A DNA stretch of 21,710 nt from an uncultured Methanomassiliicoccus sp. (GTDB lineage Archaea; Thermoplasmatota; Thermoplasmata; Methanomassiliicoccales; Methanomassiliicoccaceae): positions 1-21,710 of the forward strand of contig CAJKXZ010000017.1 in NCBI GenBank assembly GCA_905203995.1, written 5' to 3'. Within the stretch, counting starts at the first letter, position 1. Each line of letters begins with the position of its first letter. The position numbers and the translations under genes are program-made. Below, piece by piece: positions 1 to 7,219 of the stretch. Under the pieces are notes generated by a model, which saw only the letters and a program-made list of their open reading frames with translations, was not told the DNA's origin and did not search any database.

Positions 1-46
1 AACAAAATCGGTGAAAACATTAAAACAAAATCGGTGAAAACATTAA
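1..46. repeat. Tandem direct repeat, two perfect 23-bp units, truncated by window edge
   Basis: Bases 1-23 and 24-46 are identical units that begin AACAAAATCGG and end AACATTAA. A degenerate third partial copy (ggtaaaaa) follows to about 58. The units abut with no spacer, so this is not a CRISPR array. The array may extend upstream out of view. Read on the minus strand it is T-rich and lies just past the end of the EamA gene, so it could also help terminate that transcript. Confidence 0.85.
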
Positions 47-98
47 AATAGGTAAAAATGAGAACTCAAAACGATCTTTTATCTAAGACTGGCTTGCT

Positions 99-1019
99 TT
101 ATGATGCTTCTTCGTTACTGCTCGGTTCTTTCACTGTTGTTTTTTTCCGTTCCGAAAGGACAAGACCCGCCAGCGTGAGGATGATACCACAGACGATCAT
201 GCCGGTGATCTGTTCACCGAGGATGATTGCCGAAGAAACGGTAGTAATCACTGGTACCAGATAGATGTAGACGCTTGTTTTCACTGATCCCAGTACTTTG
301 AGGGCGAAGTTCCAAGTCACAAAGCACATTGCTGATGCGCCTAATCCCAGGAAGAGGATGTTGACTAGGTTATCAACTTCCACAAACGCCGACAGCGAGG
401 GATTGAAATCCGTCAGGAACACGACAGGCAGCATGAAGATCAGTCCATAGGTGAAGATGGTTTTTGTCGACTGTGTCGTATCATAGCCGAAACTGCTGAT
501 CTTCTTACTGAGTGTAGAATAAGCTGCCCAGACCACGGAAGCAAGAACTGCGAGAATATCGCCCAGCGGGTTTAGTTTTAGATTGGCTTCTGTGTTATAG
601 CCGATGAGGAAAATGCCGGTCATTGCAATTATGAAACCGATAAAGAAGATCGGCCCGGGACGCTCATTTTTAAGAAAGAGATAGCCGAAAATGGCTGTGA
701 AAAACGGCGCCATTGCTAGGATGATTCCGACATTGGAAGCTAACGTGTAGGTTAATGCAATATTTTCGATGAGATAATAGAGAGTAACTCCGCAGAAACC
801 GGCCGCTGCAAAGTAAATATGTTGTTTCCGATCTTTGATCTTAAGAATGCGCGGACAGATAAGCCACAGGGCCGCATAACCGATTACAAAACGGATGAAT
901 AAGATCTCGACTGGTGAAAAATCTTCGAGCAAACTTTTGGTAGAGACATAGGTAATGCCCCAGAAGATGACGGTAATCAATGCTGCAAGGTGTCCTCGTG
1001 ATTCACTTCGTAGCTCCAT
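99..1019 (-). CDS. EamA/DMT-family membrane transporter
   Basis: This 306-residue protein is a typical member of the drug/metabolite transporter superfamily, with two EamA repeats of about five transmembrane segments each. The first repeat starts with HLAALITVIFWGITYVSTK (residues 10-28) and ends near residue 140; the second starts near DILAVLASVVWAAYS. The C-terminal tail (SERKK onward) is charged and cytoplasmic, as usual. Such proteins export or exchange small metabolites, often amino acids, in the cytoplasmic membrane. The substrate cannot be read from sequence. The ATG at 1019 gives the normal family length, with a weak GAGATGA ribosome site before it. The gene is transcribed in the same direction as the permease upstream but 141 bases separate them, so it probably has its own promoter. 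Confidence 0.9.
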   Translation of the reverse strand: MELRSESRGHLAALITVIFWGITYVSTKSLLEDFSPVEILFIRFVIGYAALWLICPRILKIKDRKQHIYFAAAGFCGVTLYYLIENIALTYTLASNVGIILAMAPFFTAIFGYLFLKNERPGPIFFIGFIIAMTGIFLIGYNTEANLKLNPLGDILAVLASVVWAAYSTLSKKISSFGYDTTQSTKTIFTYGLIFMLPVVFLTDFNPSLSAFVEVDNLVNILFLGLGASAMCFVTWNFALKVLGSVKTSVYIYLVPVITTVSSAIILGEQITGMIVCGIILTLAGLVLSERKKTTVKEPSSNEEAS

Positions 1020-1091
1020 TACTTCATCTCTGTCGCTTATATCCTCTACCGTGGCAATCGGTTTATGAATTGAACCAAATTACCAGTTGTA

Positions 1092-1106
1092 TTAAAATAT
1101 TACTCT
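1092..1106 (-). promoter_or_regulatory. Possible TATA box for the EamA gene
   Basis: On the minus strand this reads GTAATATTTTAATAC, an AT-rich TATA-like element that predicts a transcript start near 1072 and a leader of about 50 bases. A second candidate (GATATAAG at about 1036-1043) is too close to the ATG to serve the annotated start. Confidence 0.4.
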
Positions 1107-1160
1107 TATCCACTCAGCATTATCAATTATCACTGCGATCTTCGCGGTGCGAACGCCCAA

Positions 1161-2498
1161 TTAGATAATGTGTTCGTAGGTAGAGATTACATACATAATT
1201 ATGAACAAGATTGAAATTATGTACATCAGTATTGGCACTTCTTTTGCTTTGCCCCTCAGCACTTTAATCAGCATATAGGAAATGAAACCAAAGCCGATAC
1301 CATCGGAAATTGAGTAGGCGAAAGGCATCATCACAATGGTCAGGAAACAGGATAAGGCGATTTCAAAATCATCCCAGTCGACGTTCCTGATCGAACCGAG
1401 CATCGCTACCCCCACAATCACCAAAGCTGGTGCGGTGGCGGCACCGGGAATCATTAACGCTAGCGGGCCTAAAAGAATCGCTGCCAGAAAGAGCAGACCA
1501 ACGACTACAGCCGTCAAACCGGTACGCCCGCCTTCTTTAATGCCGGTAGATGATTCCATGAAGGTTGAGACTGTCGAAGATCCGACCAGAGCACCTGTAC
1601 AGGTGGCAATCGCATCTGCTACCAGTGCCTTATCGCCCTTAGGGAAGTTACCTTTTTTATCGGCCATGTTGGAGGCGGTAGCTGTGCCTACCAGGGTACC
1701 TACGGAGTCAAACATATCGACCATTGTCAGCGAGACGACTGCGGTCACTAAGGGCAGTACGCCCAGACTGAGCAGATTAAAGTCTAACTGAAGAAAAGTC
1801 GGTGCCAGGCTAAAATTGCTGTATGTAAGCGTTTCCGGGATATTTGTAACACCCAGCGGAATACCGATAATCGTCGTTGCAATGATGCCGATAAAGATCG
1901 CTCCTTTTACTTTCCAGGCCACCAAGGCACCGGTAAGGATCAGACCAATGACAATCAGCAAAACACTGCTATTCGCTAAGTTCCCTAGATCTGTTACATA
2001 CTGGCCATCGACAACGGTAACCAGGCCACTTCCAGAATTCAGCAAGCCGATAAAGGCGATGAACAAACCAATTCCGGCCGCAATAGCGTTTTTTAAAGAA
2101 CGGGGGATTGATTCAATGACCTTGCTGCGCAACGGTGTTAAAGTAATGATCAGGAAAATAATACCCGAGATGAACACGATTGCCAGTGCTTGATTCCAAG
2201 TATAACCCATTCCCTGGCAAAGTGTGAAAGTAAAGAAGGCATTCAAACCCATTCCCGGTGCCTGTGCAAAAGGAATGTTGGCAATGAAGGCCGTAAGAAA
2301 ACATCCTATGGCTGAAGCAACACAGGTAGCAATCATCACTGCCGTGAAGTCCATACCCGTGATCTGCAGCATATTGGGGTTTACAAAAATTATGTATGAC
2401 ATGGCGAAGAAAGTGGTGAAACCGGCAATAATCTCTGTACGGACATTGGTGTTGTTTTCTTTTAATTTAAAGACCCGTTCCAACAGCGCTTCACTCAT
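1161..2498 (-). CDS. NCS2-family purine permease, AzgA type (adenine/guanine/hypoxanthine)
   Basis: The 445-residue protein matches the AzgA/PbuG branch of the nucleobase-cation symporter-2 family. It opens with the family N-terminus (ERVFKLKENNTNVRTEIIAG), followed by NPNMLQITGMD and the substrate-site motif APGMGLNAFF near residue 80. The second half carries DMFDSVGTLVG and ESSTGIKEGGRTGLTAV, both typical of AzgA proteins. About 12-14 hydrophobic segments are visible. Family members take up adenine, guanine or hypoxanthine with protons across the cytoplasmic membrane; the exact purine here is not resolvable. The ATG at 2498 is preceded by a GAGGCGG ribosome site. It stands alone with its own TATA box, and no purine riboswitch is visible in the leader. 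Confidence 0.92.
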   Translation of the reverse strand: MSEALLERVFKLKENNTNVRTEIIAGFTTFFAMSYIIFVNPNMLQITGMDFTAVMIATCVASAIGCFLTAFIANIPFAQAPGMGLNAFFTFTLCQGMGYTWNQALAIVFISGIIFLIITLTPLRSKVIESIPRSLKNAIAAGIGLFIAFIGLLNSGSGLVTVVDGQYVTDLGNLANSSVLLIVIGLILTGALVAWKVKGAIFIGIIATTIIGIPLGVTNIPETLTYSNFSLAPTFLQLDFNLLSLGVLPLVTAVVSLTMVDMFDSVGTLVGTATASNMADKKGNFPKGDKALVADAIATCTGALVGSSTVSTFMESSTGIKEGGRTGLTAVVVGLLFLAAILLGPLALMIPGAATAPALVIVGVAMLGSIRNVDWDDFEIALSCFLTIVMMPFAYSISDGIGFGFISYMLIKVLRGKAKEVPILMYIISILFIIMYVISTYEHII

Positions 2499-2551
2499 AT
2501 TCCGCCTCTTGTCTCACTTGATTAACCGATCGCGGACTGTATCTGTATTAC

Positions 2552-2561
2552 AAAATATATA
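2552..2561 (-). promoter_or_regulatory. TATA box of the purine permease gene
   Basis: The minus strand reads TATATATTTT here. A start about 26 bases downstream would lie near 2531, giving a leader of about 32 bases that contains the ribosome site before the ATG at 2498. Confidence 0.6.
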
Positions 2562-2726
2562 CTCATCGATTCTAAATTTCATATTATTTAACTATCTGGA
2601 TCACAAAACATAGAATTCAATTATCGTTATGCACAGCTCGTGGTTATTATTGCCTGTGGCAGAGATGTGGCATTTTAAGAAGCAAACGAATTTCAAGTTG
2701 CAGTTTAAAATTTTATCTTGATCTAT

Positions 2727-2960
2727 ATGGTGTTAGAAGTTGATTATGCGGTCAGCACAATATTTGATTATCATCCAGATTTGCTCATTTACCTGCTGTT
2801 GTTGACCATCCTATTTTTTGTGCTGGGCTATACCTGCTGCTGTTTAGCTGCTGATTTTTCCAATAACTTTCTAAAATCCACCGGGCTGGTTTTACTGGCC
2901 GCTGCTTTTTCACTGCTGATTACTACTGTCGTGAGTTTAGTCGTTACTTTGAATTTTTAA
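2727..2960 (+). CDS. Small two-helix membrane protein, function unknown
   Basis: An open frame of 77 codons from the ATG at 2727 (a TTG three codons earlier is possible) encodes a very hydrophobic protein. Two likely membrane helices are seen: LLIYLLLLTILFFVLGY, followed by a CCC cluster, and LVLLAAAFSLLITTVVSLVV close to the C-terminus. I do not recognise a family. No Shine-Dalgarno sequence precedes the start; an AT-rich TTTAAAATTTTA lies at 2704-2715. The gene ends nine bases before the convergent merR stop. Its clean two-helix pattern argues for a real gene, but it is short and could be chance. Confidence 0.5.
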   Translation: MVLEVDYAVSTIFDYHPDLLIYLLLLTILFFVLGYTCCCLAADFSNNFLKSTGLVLLAAAFSLLITTVVSLVVTLNF

Positions 2961-2969
2961 AACAGCGAC

Positions 2970-3362
2970 TCAGCACTTTTTATCTTCTTCTTCCCAGGAG
3001 AGTACGCCTGTTTTTACAGCTAATTCATAACGGCTGATTTTATAATCGAGACGTTCCAGCATGTCTTCGACGGCTTTCTTCTGCGCCCGCAGCTTTTCCC
3101 GTTGTTCTATCAGTAACTGCAGCCGCTGAGGAATTGTCTCGTCTCCCAGATTGAAGAGCCGGATGTATTCGATAATTACTTCAATAGACAGTCCAGCATT
3201 TCTCATGCAGGTAGCTAATTCTACCCAGTTACAATCTTCTTCGGTATAATCACGGGCACCGCCTTTGGCCCGGTTAACCGGCGGTATAACTCCTACCCGC
3301 TCATAGTAACGTAATGTATCTTGCGAGATCCCGTATTTTTTACTGACTTCGGCGATCTTCAT
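2970..3362 (-). CDS. MerR-family transcriptional regulator, AdhR/NmlR-like
   Basis: The 130-residue protein has the MerR winged-helix DNA-binding domain (residues 1-70: KIAEVSKKYGISQDTLRYYE, then RDYTEED) and a long dimerisation coiled coil (about 80-120: LLIEQREKLRAQKKAVEDML). A cysteine sits at residue 52 in ATCMRNAGLS. In the AdhR/NmlR group a cysteine at this place reacts with aldehydes or other electrophiles; that link is family knowledge, the role here is inference. Other cysteines are C44 and the terminal C130. No heavy-metal-binding loop is visible at the C-terminus. It is the last gene of a minus-strand operon whose other members are mostly redox enzymes, and its ATG overlaps the stop of a possible 25-codon frame. 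It probably controls the promoter at about 6980-7020. Confidence 0.92.
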   Translation of the reverse strand: MKIAEVSKKYGISQDTLRYYERVGVIPPVNRAKGGARDYTEEDCNWVELATCMRNAGLSIEVIIEYIRLFNLGDETIPQRLQLLIEQREKLRAQKKAVEDMLERLDYKISRYELAVKTGVLSWEEEDKKC

Positions 3363-3436
3363 GCAATCATCTCTCGGCCGGTGATCATCCTGTCTGCCCG
3401 CTCCATGCTGAAGCGGCCCATATATCTTTTTGTCAT
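3359..3436 (-). CDS. Possible 25-residue peptide between larC and merR
   Basis: An ATG ten bases after the larC stop opens a 25-codon frame whose TGA overlaps the merR ATG (ATGA). A GAGG ribosome-like site overlaps the larC stop at suitable spacing. The peptide starts MTKRYMGRFSMERADRM and is rich in Arg and Met, without a membrane helix. The tight junctions on both sides suggest translation through the gap. It may be a real small protein, or only a leader that couples merR translation to larC. I recognise no family. Confidence 0.35.
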   Translation of the reverse strand: MTKRYMGRFSMERADRMITGREMIA

Positions 3437-3446
3437 GGTTGCTGCC

Positions 3447-4715
3447 TCAATCATTAGTACTCTCTCCTGCGGAATGCAGTTTGAAACTTTCTTCCCCTGC
3501 TTTTTGAATCATGCGGTAAACTTCATCATACGGACGCTGGCATTCCTTACAGATTTTTGTTACGCTGTCATACTCAGGATAGAATTTGCGCTCTCGCCCT
3601 TGATAGTCGCAGATCTTTACTGTGGCTGGGCCGTAAATCGTTGTAATCGCTACACGCTGACAAGACATCATCGTCATCGCCATTTCCGTATGTCTGACTC
3701 CGATCGTTGTTGTTTCACGGAAGATGACTTCTTTCATGTGTTCGAGGGCGTTGGGTGAGCAGATGACGGTTAATAAATAACCTGGACGGTTCTTTTTCAT
3801 GTATACTGGCTGAAAATGAACATCTTTGGCGCCAGCTTCGAAGAGCTTGTCCATGGTGTAACCTAAAGTTTCACCACTGCAGTCATCAATGTTGCATTCC
3901 AGCTTGCAGATTCTTTGTTCATCTGCTTCCGCAGTGATAATCATCGCGCGGAGAAGGCCGGGCAGCGCTGTTTTTCTTTTACCGGCGCCCATGCCGATTT
4001 TGACAATCGAAAATTCTGTTGGCAGCTTATTGCTGGTCTTCATAGCTGCTGCCAGTGCAGCGCCGGTCGGCGTTACATACTCGCCTTGCAGATTGTTAAT
4101 ATGTAGTGTTAAATTATTATTGGCCGCAATATTGGCTACGGCCGGCACCGGTACCGGGATAACGCCATGTTGACAGCGCACAAGGCCCTGTCCATCATAC
4201 AATTCGGAAACAATTACCTGCGGTAAATTGAGGTTGTCCAGACAGACGGCAGCGGCGATAATGTCAACAATGGAATCAATCGCCCCTACTTCATGGAAAT
4301 GAACTTCTTCCACCGGTAAACCATGAGCCTGCGCTTCAGCTTCCGCCAAGATCATAAAAGTGCGGCCGGCAATTTCTTTGGCGCGGTCGCTCATTGCCGC
4401 CTCGTCGATGATTGCCATAATTTCAGCCAGATGGCGGTGCCCGTGAACTTGCTGCTGAACTTCTTCTTCAGCGGTGCCGTAGAGATATTCCATATCGTGG
4501 TCGTGATTTTGTCCTTCTGTCAAAGTCACCGCAAAATCACAAGCCTCCAGTCCGGATTTCTTAACGCGACTGATTTTTACCGCAAAACCTTGCACGGAGA
4601 GACTGCGCAGAGCTTTCATCAATACTTCTTGGTCAGCTCCTAAATCGAGGAGTGCGGCGACCACCATGTCGCCGCTGATTCCTGAGTAACATTCCAAATA
4701 GAGCATGCTCTCCAT
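3447..4715 (-). CDS. larC: LarC-like nickel-pincer cofactor synthesis protein (nickel insertion)
   Basis: The 422-residue protein begins MLYLECYSGISGDM, the signature of the LarC (DUF111) family. LarC inserts nickel into the pyridinium dithio-dicarboxylate precursor in a CTP-dependent reaction, giving the cofactor of lactate racemase and related enzymes. A histidine-rich stretch (H71, H73, H91, H93, H95) is a plausible nickel-binding region. HFHEVGAIDSIVD (139-151) and GEYVTPTGAALAA are conserved family motifs. The protein is one continuous frame, unlike Lactobacillus plantarum, where two frames are joined by ribosomal frameshifting. The AAGGGG ribosome site overlaps the stop of the aldo-keto reductase gene, 11 bases upstream, so the two are co-translated. 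No larB, larE or racemase gene lies in the window, so the client enzyme is unknown. Confidence 0.9.
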   Translation of the reverse strand: MESMLYLECYSGISGDMVVAALLDLGADQEVLMKALRSLSVQGFAVKISRVKKSGLEACDFAVTLTEGQNHDHDMEYLYGTAEEEVQQQVHGHRHLAEIMAIIDEAAMSDRAKEIAGRTFMILAEAEAQAHGLPVEEVHFHEVGAIDSIVDIIAAAVCLDNLNLPQVIVSELYDGQGLVRCQHGVIPVPVPAVANIAANNNLTLHINNLQGEYVTPTGAALAAAMKTSNKLPTEFSIVKIGMGAGKRKTALPGLLRAMIITAEADEQRICKLECNIDDCSGETLGYTMDKLFEAGAKDVHFQPVYMKKNRPGYLLTVICSPNALEHMKEVIFRETTTIGVRHTEMAMTMMSCQRVAITTIYGPATVKICDYQGRERKFYPEYDSVTKICKECQRPYDEVYRMIQKAGEESFKLHSAGESTND

Positions 4716-4726
4716 TTTTAAACCCC

Positions 4727-5854
4727 TTAAGCGCCTGCTTCAAACGATTTGGCAACTTCCTTCAGATATTTAACAATCTCAATGTGCTGGGGGCAGTTGT
4801 CTTCACATTGTCCACATTCAATGCAATCGGAAGCTTTGCTGTGATTTTTGGTGTGATTATCGTAATAAGCCTGCTGGACGTAATAGGCTCTGGCAGTTTC
4901 TTTTTCTTTTTCATTATATAATGAAAAGTAGGTAGCGATGGGTATCTTCTGCGGACATTTTTCCATGCAGTAATGACAGTCTGTGCAAGGAATGGTGATG
5001 TCTTTCCGGATGATCGCCGCCGCCTCTTTGATTATTTGATACTCTTCCTCGACCAACGGCTGAAAATTCTGCATATAGCCAGTATTGTCTAAGAGCTGCT
5101 CATAAGTGGACATGCCGCTGAGGACTGTTTCCACACCCTCTAAGGAAGCAGCATAACGGATAGCCCAGGAAGCAACCGATAAGTCGGGGTTATAAGCTTT
5201 AAACAGCCTTTCCACTTCTTCATTGACATTAGCCAACGTACCGCCTTTAATCGGTTCCATGACGATGATTGGTTTGTTGTGTTTTCTGGCCACTTCGTAA
5301 CAGCCGCGGGACTGAATGTTCTTATCATCCCAATCCATGTAATTTAACTGCAGCTGAACGAAATCAACTTCCGGGTGTTCAGTAAGGATCTTATCCAGTA
5401 ACTCGGCATTGTCGTGGTAGGAGAAACCGATTTTCTTGATTTTTCCTTCTTTCTTTTTCTGCTGGAGGAAGTCAAAGCTCGCGAATTTCTCCGCGATTTC
5501 ATAGTAAATGATGTTGAGATTATGCATCATGTAATAATCGAAATAATCCACTCCGCATTTTTCCAGCTGTTCGTTAAAGATCCGCTCCTGATCTTCTTTC
5601 TGTTGAAGGAACATCGTCGGCATTTTGCTGGCCAAGCGGAAATCTTCTCGGGCATGTCGTTTAACCAGTGCCTCGCGGGCGGCGATTTCACTTTGAAAGC
5701 CATTATACATGTAAGCAGTATCGAAATAGTCGAAGCCTCTGTCGAGAAATGTATCAACCATGCGTTTAATCAATTCGATGTCAACGGTAGCTTCATCGTT
5801 AGGATCGGTAACAGGCAGACGCATCAAACCGAAACCTAATTTTTTATCAGACAT
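4727..5854 (-). CDS. Aldo-keto reductase with C-terminal 2x[4Fe-4S] ferredoxin domain
   Basis: The 375-residue protein has an aldo-keto reductase barrel (about 1-270) and a ferredoxin-like tail. The catalytic tetrad can be read directly: Asp45 and Tyr50 (FDTAYMYNG), Lys77 (ASKMP), His111 (MMHN). The tail carries two cluster motifs: C290, C293, C296, C300-Pro, and C344, C347, C350, C354-Pro. This architecture is common in anaerobes, where the clusters are thought to pass electrons to or from the reductase. The substrate is probably an aldehyde or ketone; the natural one is unknown. The gene starts ten bases after the flavodoxin-like gene and is followed at once by larC. With the MerR regulator in the same operon it suggests detoxification of reactive carbonyls. 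Confidence 0.95.
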   Translation of the reverse strand: MSDKKLGFGLMRLPVTDPNDEATVDIELIKRMVDTFLDRGFDYFDTAYMYNGFQSEIAAREALVKRHAREDFRLASKMPTMFLQQKEDQERIFNEQLEKCGVDYFDYYMMHNLNIIYYEIAEKFASFDFLQQKKKEGKIKKIGFSYHDNAELLDKILTEHPEVDFVQLQLNYMDWDDKNIQSRGCYEVARKHNKPIIVMEPIKGGTLANVNEEVERLFKAYNPDLSVASWAIRYAASLEGVETVLSGMSTYEQLLDNTGYMQNFQPLVEEEYQIIKEAAAIIRKDITIPCTDCHYCMEKCPQKIPIATYFSLYNEKEKETARAYYVQQAYYDNHTKNHSKASDCIECGQCEDNCPQHIEIVKYLKEVAKSFEAGA

Positions 5855-5864
5855 TTTATCACCT

Positions 5865-6392
5865 TTATTTAATTAATGAAATTGTTTCTAAATAATTCTT
5901 TAATCTTTGTTTTGTTGCCGGCGTATTTACTTCGCTTCCCCGAATTTCGATACCTGACAATACTTCCGCCTGCGCACAAATTCTCTGCAAATCATAGATA
6001 CTGCCGCCGAAGCCACTGCCTTCGTGGGTACAGAAGGGTACGATGATTTTTCCTGTAACATCGTATGATTCTATGAACGCAAAGACGGCCATCGGCATCG
6101 TTCCACACCAGTTGGGGTAACCGAGATAGATGACGTCGTAATCAGCAAGGCTGTCTAGCTTCTCTGCTAATTCCGGGCGGGCATCGTTATTTAATTCTTC
6201 TCGGGCAACCTCTGTCGTCTGACGGTAATCAGCGGGATAATCCACTTTGGTTCTGATCTGAAACAAATCACCGCCGGTCAATTCTTTAATTTCTTGAGCA
6301 ATGATTTCCGTATTGCCTACCGGCAGATCGACGATGTCGCCTTTAACGTAATTTTTTCCTGCACGTGAAAAATATGCAATTAATGATTTCAT
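5865..6392 (-). CDS. Flavodoxin-like protein
   Basis: The 175-residue protein has a flavodoxin fold. The FMN phosphate loop lies at the N-terminus (AYFSRAGKNY, residues 6-15), and a second flavin-contact loop is YLGYPNWCGTMP near residue 95. It has the length of short-chain flavodoxin-like oxidoreductases rather than an electron carrier with a long insertion, and lacks a cysteine cluster motif. It probably carries electrons or reduces quinone-like or carbonyl compounds in partnership with the aldo-keto reductase that follows ten bases later. Pairs of a flavodoxin-like gene and an aldo-keto reductase next to MerR regulators are common in bacteria. The ATG at 6392 follows an AAGAGGTGT ribosome site. 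Confidence 0.9.
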   Translation of the reverse strand: MKSLIAYFSRAGKNYVKGDIVDLPVGNTEIIAQEIKELTGGDLFQIRTKVDYPADYRQTTEVAREELNNDARPELAEKLDSLADYDVIYLGYPNWCGTMPMAVFAFIESYDVTGKIIVPFCTHEGSGFGGSIYDLQRICAQAEVLSGIEIRGSEVNTPATKQRLKNYLETISLIK

Positions 6393-6425
6393 TTTACACC
6401 TCTTGAAGTTATTTGTGATTTCAAT

Positions 6426-6965
6426 TTAATTAATGGTCTTGCCCATTTCGTAAGCCTGGTACATGGCTTTTGTATTCTCAACCTCGCCAATGTTGGTGAC
6501 GCCAGTACCGTAAACAACTCCTTTTTCCTCAGCTCCCGGCAGACAGGCGGTGAAACCGCGGAAACATTCCAAAGTCCTGGTTAACGATAACCGTTCAGGA
6601 TCCGCTGCGGTCATGATGAAATAGAATTCCTTATCGGCAATATCCATGTAACGGGCACAGGTCCGGTCGATGAGGGTTTTCATCTGGGCGCACATGGTGT
6701 AAAAATAAACTGGTGTAGCCATCACGATAACATCCGCTGCAATCATTTTTTCTACAATCTCGTCTGCATCATCCTTCAGGGGACATTTGTCACCGCTGAA
6801 ACAAGCGCCGCAGCCGTTACAGTAGGCTATTTTCTTCTCTTTAAGGAATATTTTTTCTACAGTATTGCCTGATTCTACCGCACCTTTAGCAAATTGATCG
6901 CAGAGAACATCGGAGTTTCCTCCTTTGCGTGGACTTGATGAAATGATCAATACATTCTTACTCAT
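6426..6965 (-). CDS. Iron-sulfur flavoprotein (NADPH-dependent FMN reductase fold)
   Basis: The 179-residue protein begins VLIISSSPRKGGNSD, the FMN phosphate-binding loop of the NADPH-dependent FMN reductase family. It carries the compact cysteine motif C49-x2-C52-x2-C55-x5-C61 (CNGCGACFSGDKC). This is the spacing that ligates the [4Fe-4S] cluster in the iron-sulfur flavoproteins described from Methanosarcina. Later motifs ATPVYFYTMCAQMKTLIDR are usual in this family. Iron-sulfur flavoproteins accept electrons from ferredoxin and can reduce O2, peroxide or quinone-like compounds; the acceptor here is not known. It is the first gene of the redox operon, with an SD-like AAAGGGGAGA before its ATG, and is followed after 33 bases by the flavodoxin-like gene. 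Confidence 0.92.
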   Translation of the reverse strand: MSKNVLIISSSPRKGGNSDVLCDQFAKGAVESGNTVEKIFLKEKKIAYCNGCGACFSGDKCPLKDDADEIVEKMIAADVIVMATPVYFYTMCAQMKTLIDRTCARYMDIADKEFYFIMTAADPERLSLTRTLECFRGFTACLPGAEEKGVVYGTGVTNIGEVENTKAMYQAYEMGKTIN

Positions 6966-6979
6966 AATCTCCCCTTTAA

Positions 6980-7002
6980 CTTAGAGTTTGATCCAACTCA
7001 AG
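6980..7002. promoter_or_regulatory. Inverted repeat, candidate MerR operator of the redox operon
   Basis: On the plus strand the arms are CTTAGAGTT and AACTCAAG around TGATCC. The inner GAGTT/AACTC arms are perfect, and the outer CTT/AAG match if one base bulges. It sits between the TATA box at 7011-7020 and the first ATG at 6965, covering the predicted transcript start near 6989. Its length and symmetry suit a MerR dimer, and the only regulator gene in the operon is MerR-type. Binding is inference. Confidence 0.6.
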
Positions 7003-7010
7003 GTATTTCG

Positions 7011-7020
7011 CCTATATAAT
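7011..7020 (-). promoter_or_regulatory. TATA box of the redox operon
   Basis: The minus strand reads ATTATATAGG. It predicts a transcript start near 6989, a leader of about 24 bases with a GGGGAG ribosome site, and places the inverted repeat at 6980-7002 over the start site. Confidence 0.65.
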
Positions 7021-7081
7021 TGTTCTCAAAGTTCGTTATCAAAAATATAAAACAAATTAGCTTAAACAATCATCAGCCAGA

Positions 7082-7219
7082 TAAAAAAATAAGTATAGCT
7101 GGGCAGGCTAGCAGCTCCCGCCGGCTATGCTTTCGTACGAACAGGGGGATAGAGTCGAACGATTCAACAGAAGAATGTGTTGTTAGTGAGGTGATTTTGG
7201 AAGTGCCTAGCATTCTTCT
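7082..7219 (-). ncRNA. Candidate structured small RNA with own promoter and terminator
   Basis: No protein is recognised in this gap. On the minus strand a TATA-like TATTTATATT (7240-7249) predicts a start at about 7219, exactly where a 9-bp perfect stem begins (AGAAGAATG pairing with CATTCTTCT, 7211-7219 and 7169-7177). The 33-base loop contains ATCACCTC, identical to the anti-Shine-Dalgarno tail of archaeal 16S rRNA. Further on lie a GAATC/GACTC hairpin (with one wobble pair), the palindrome TTCGTACGAA, and a stem ATAGC/GCTAT followed by a run of seven T near 7082-7088, a plausible terminator. Promoter, structure and terminator agree in one orientation. No known RNA family is recognised, and expression is unproven. 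Confidence 0.4.

Noticed and set aside
1..46. CRISPR-like direct repeats
   Set aside because: The two units abut without spacers and are AT-rich, so this is a tandem repeat.
2499..2717. Purine riboswitch before the AzgA-type permease
   Set aside because: The predicted leader is about 32 bases, too short, and no purine-aptamer core is visible.
7081..7180. tRNA-like segment with GTCGAACGATTC resembling a T-arm
   Set aside because: No acceptor stem, D-arm or anticodon arm can be assembled around it on either strand.
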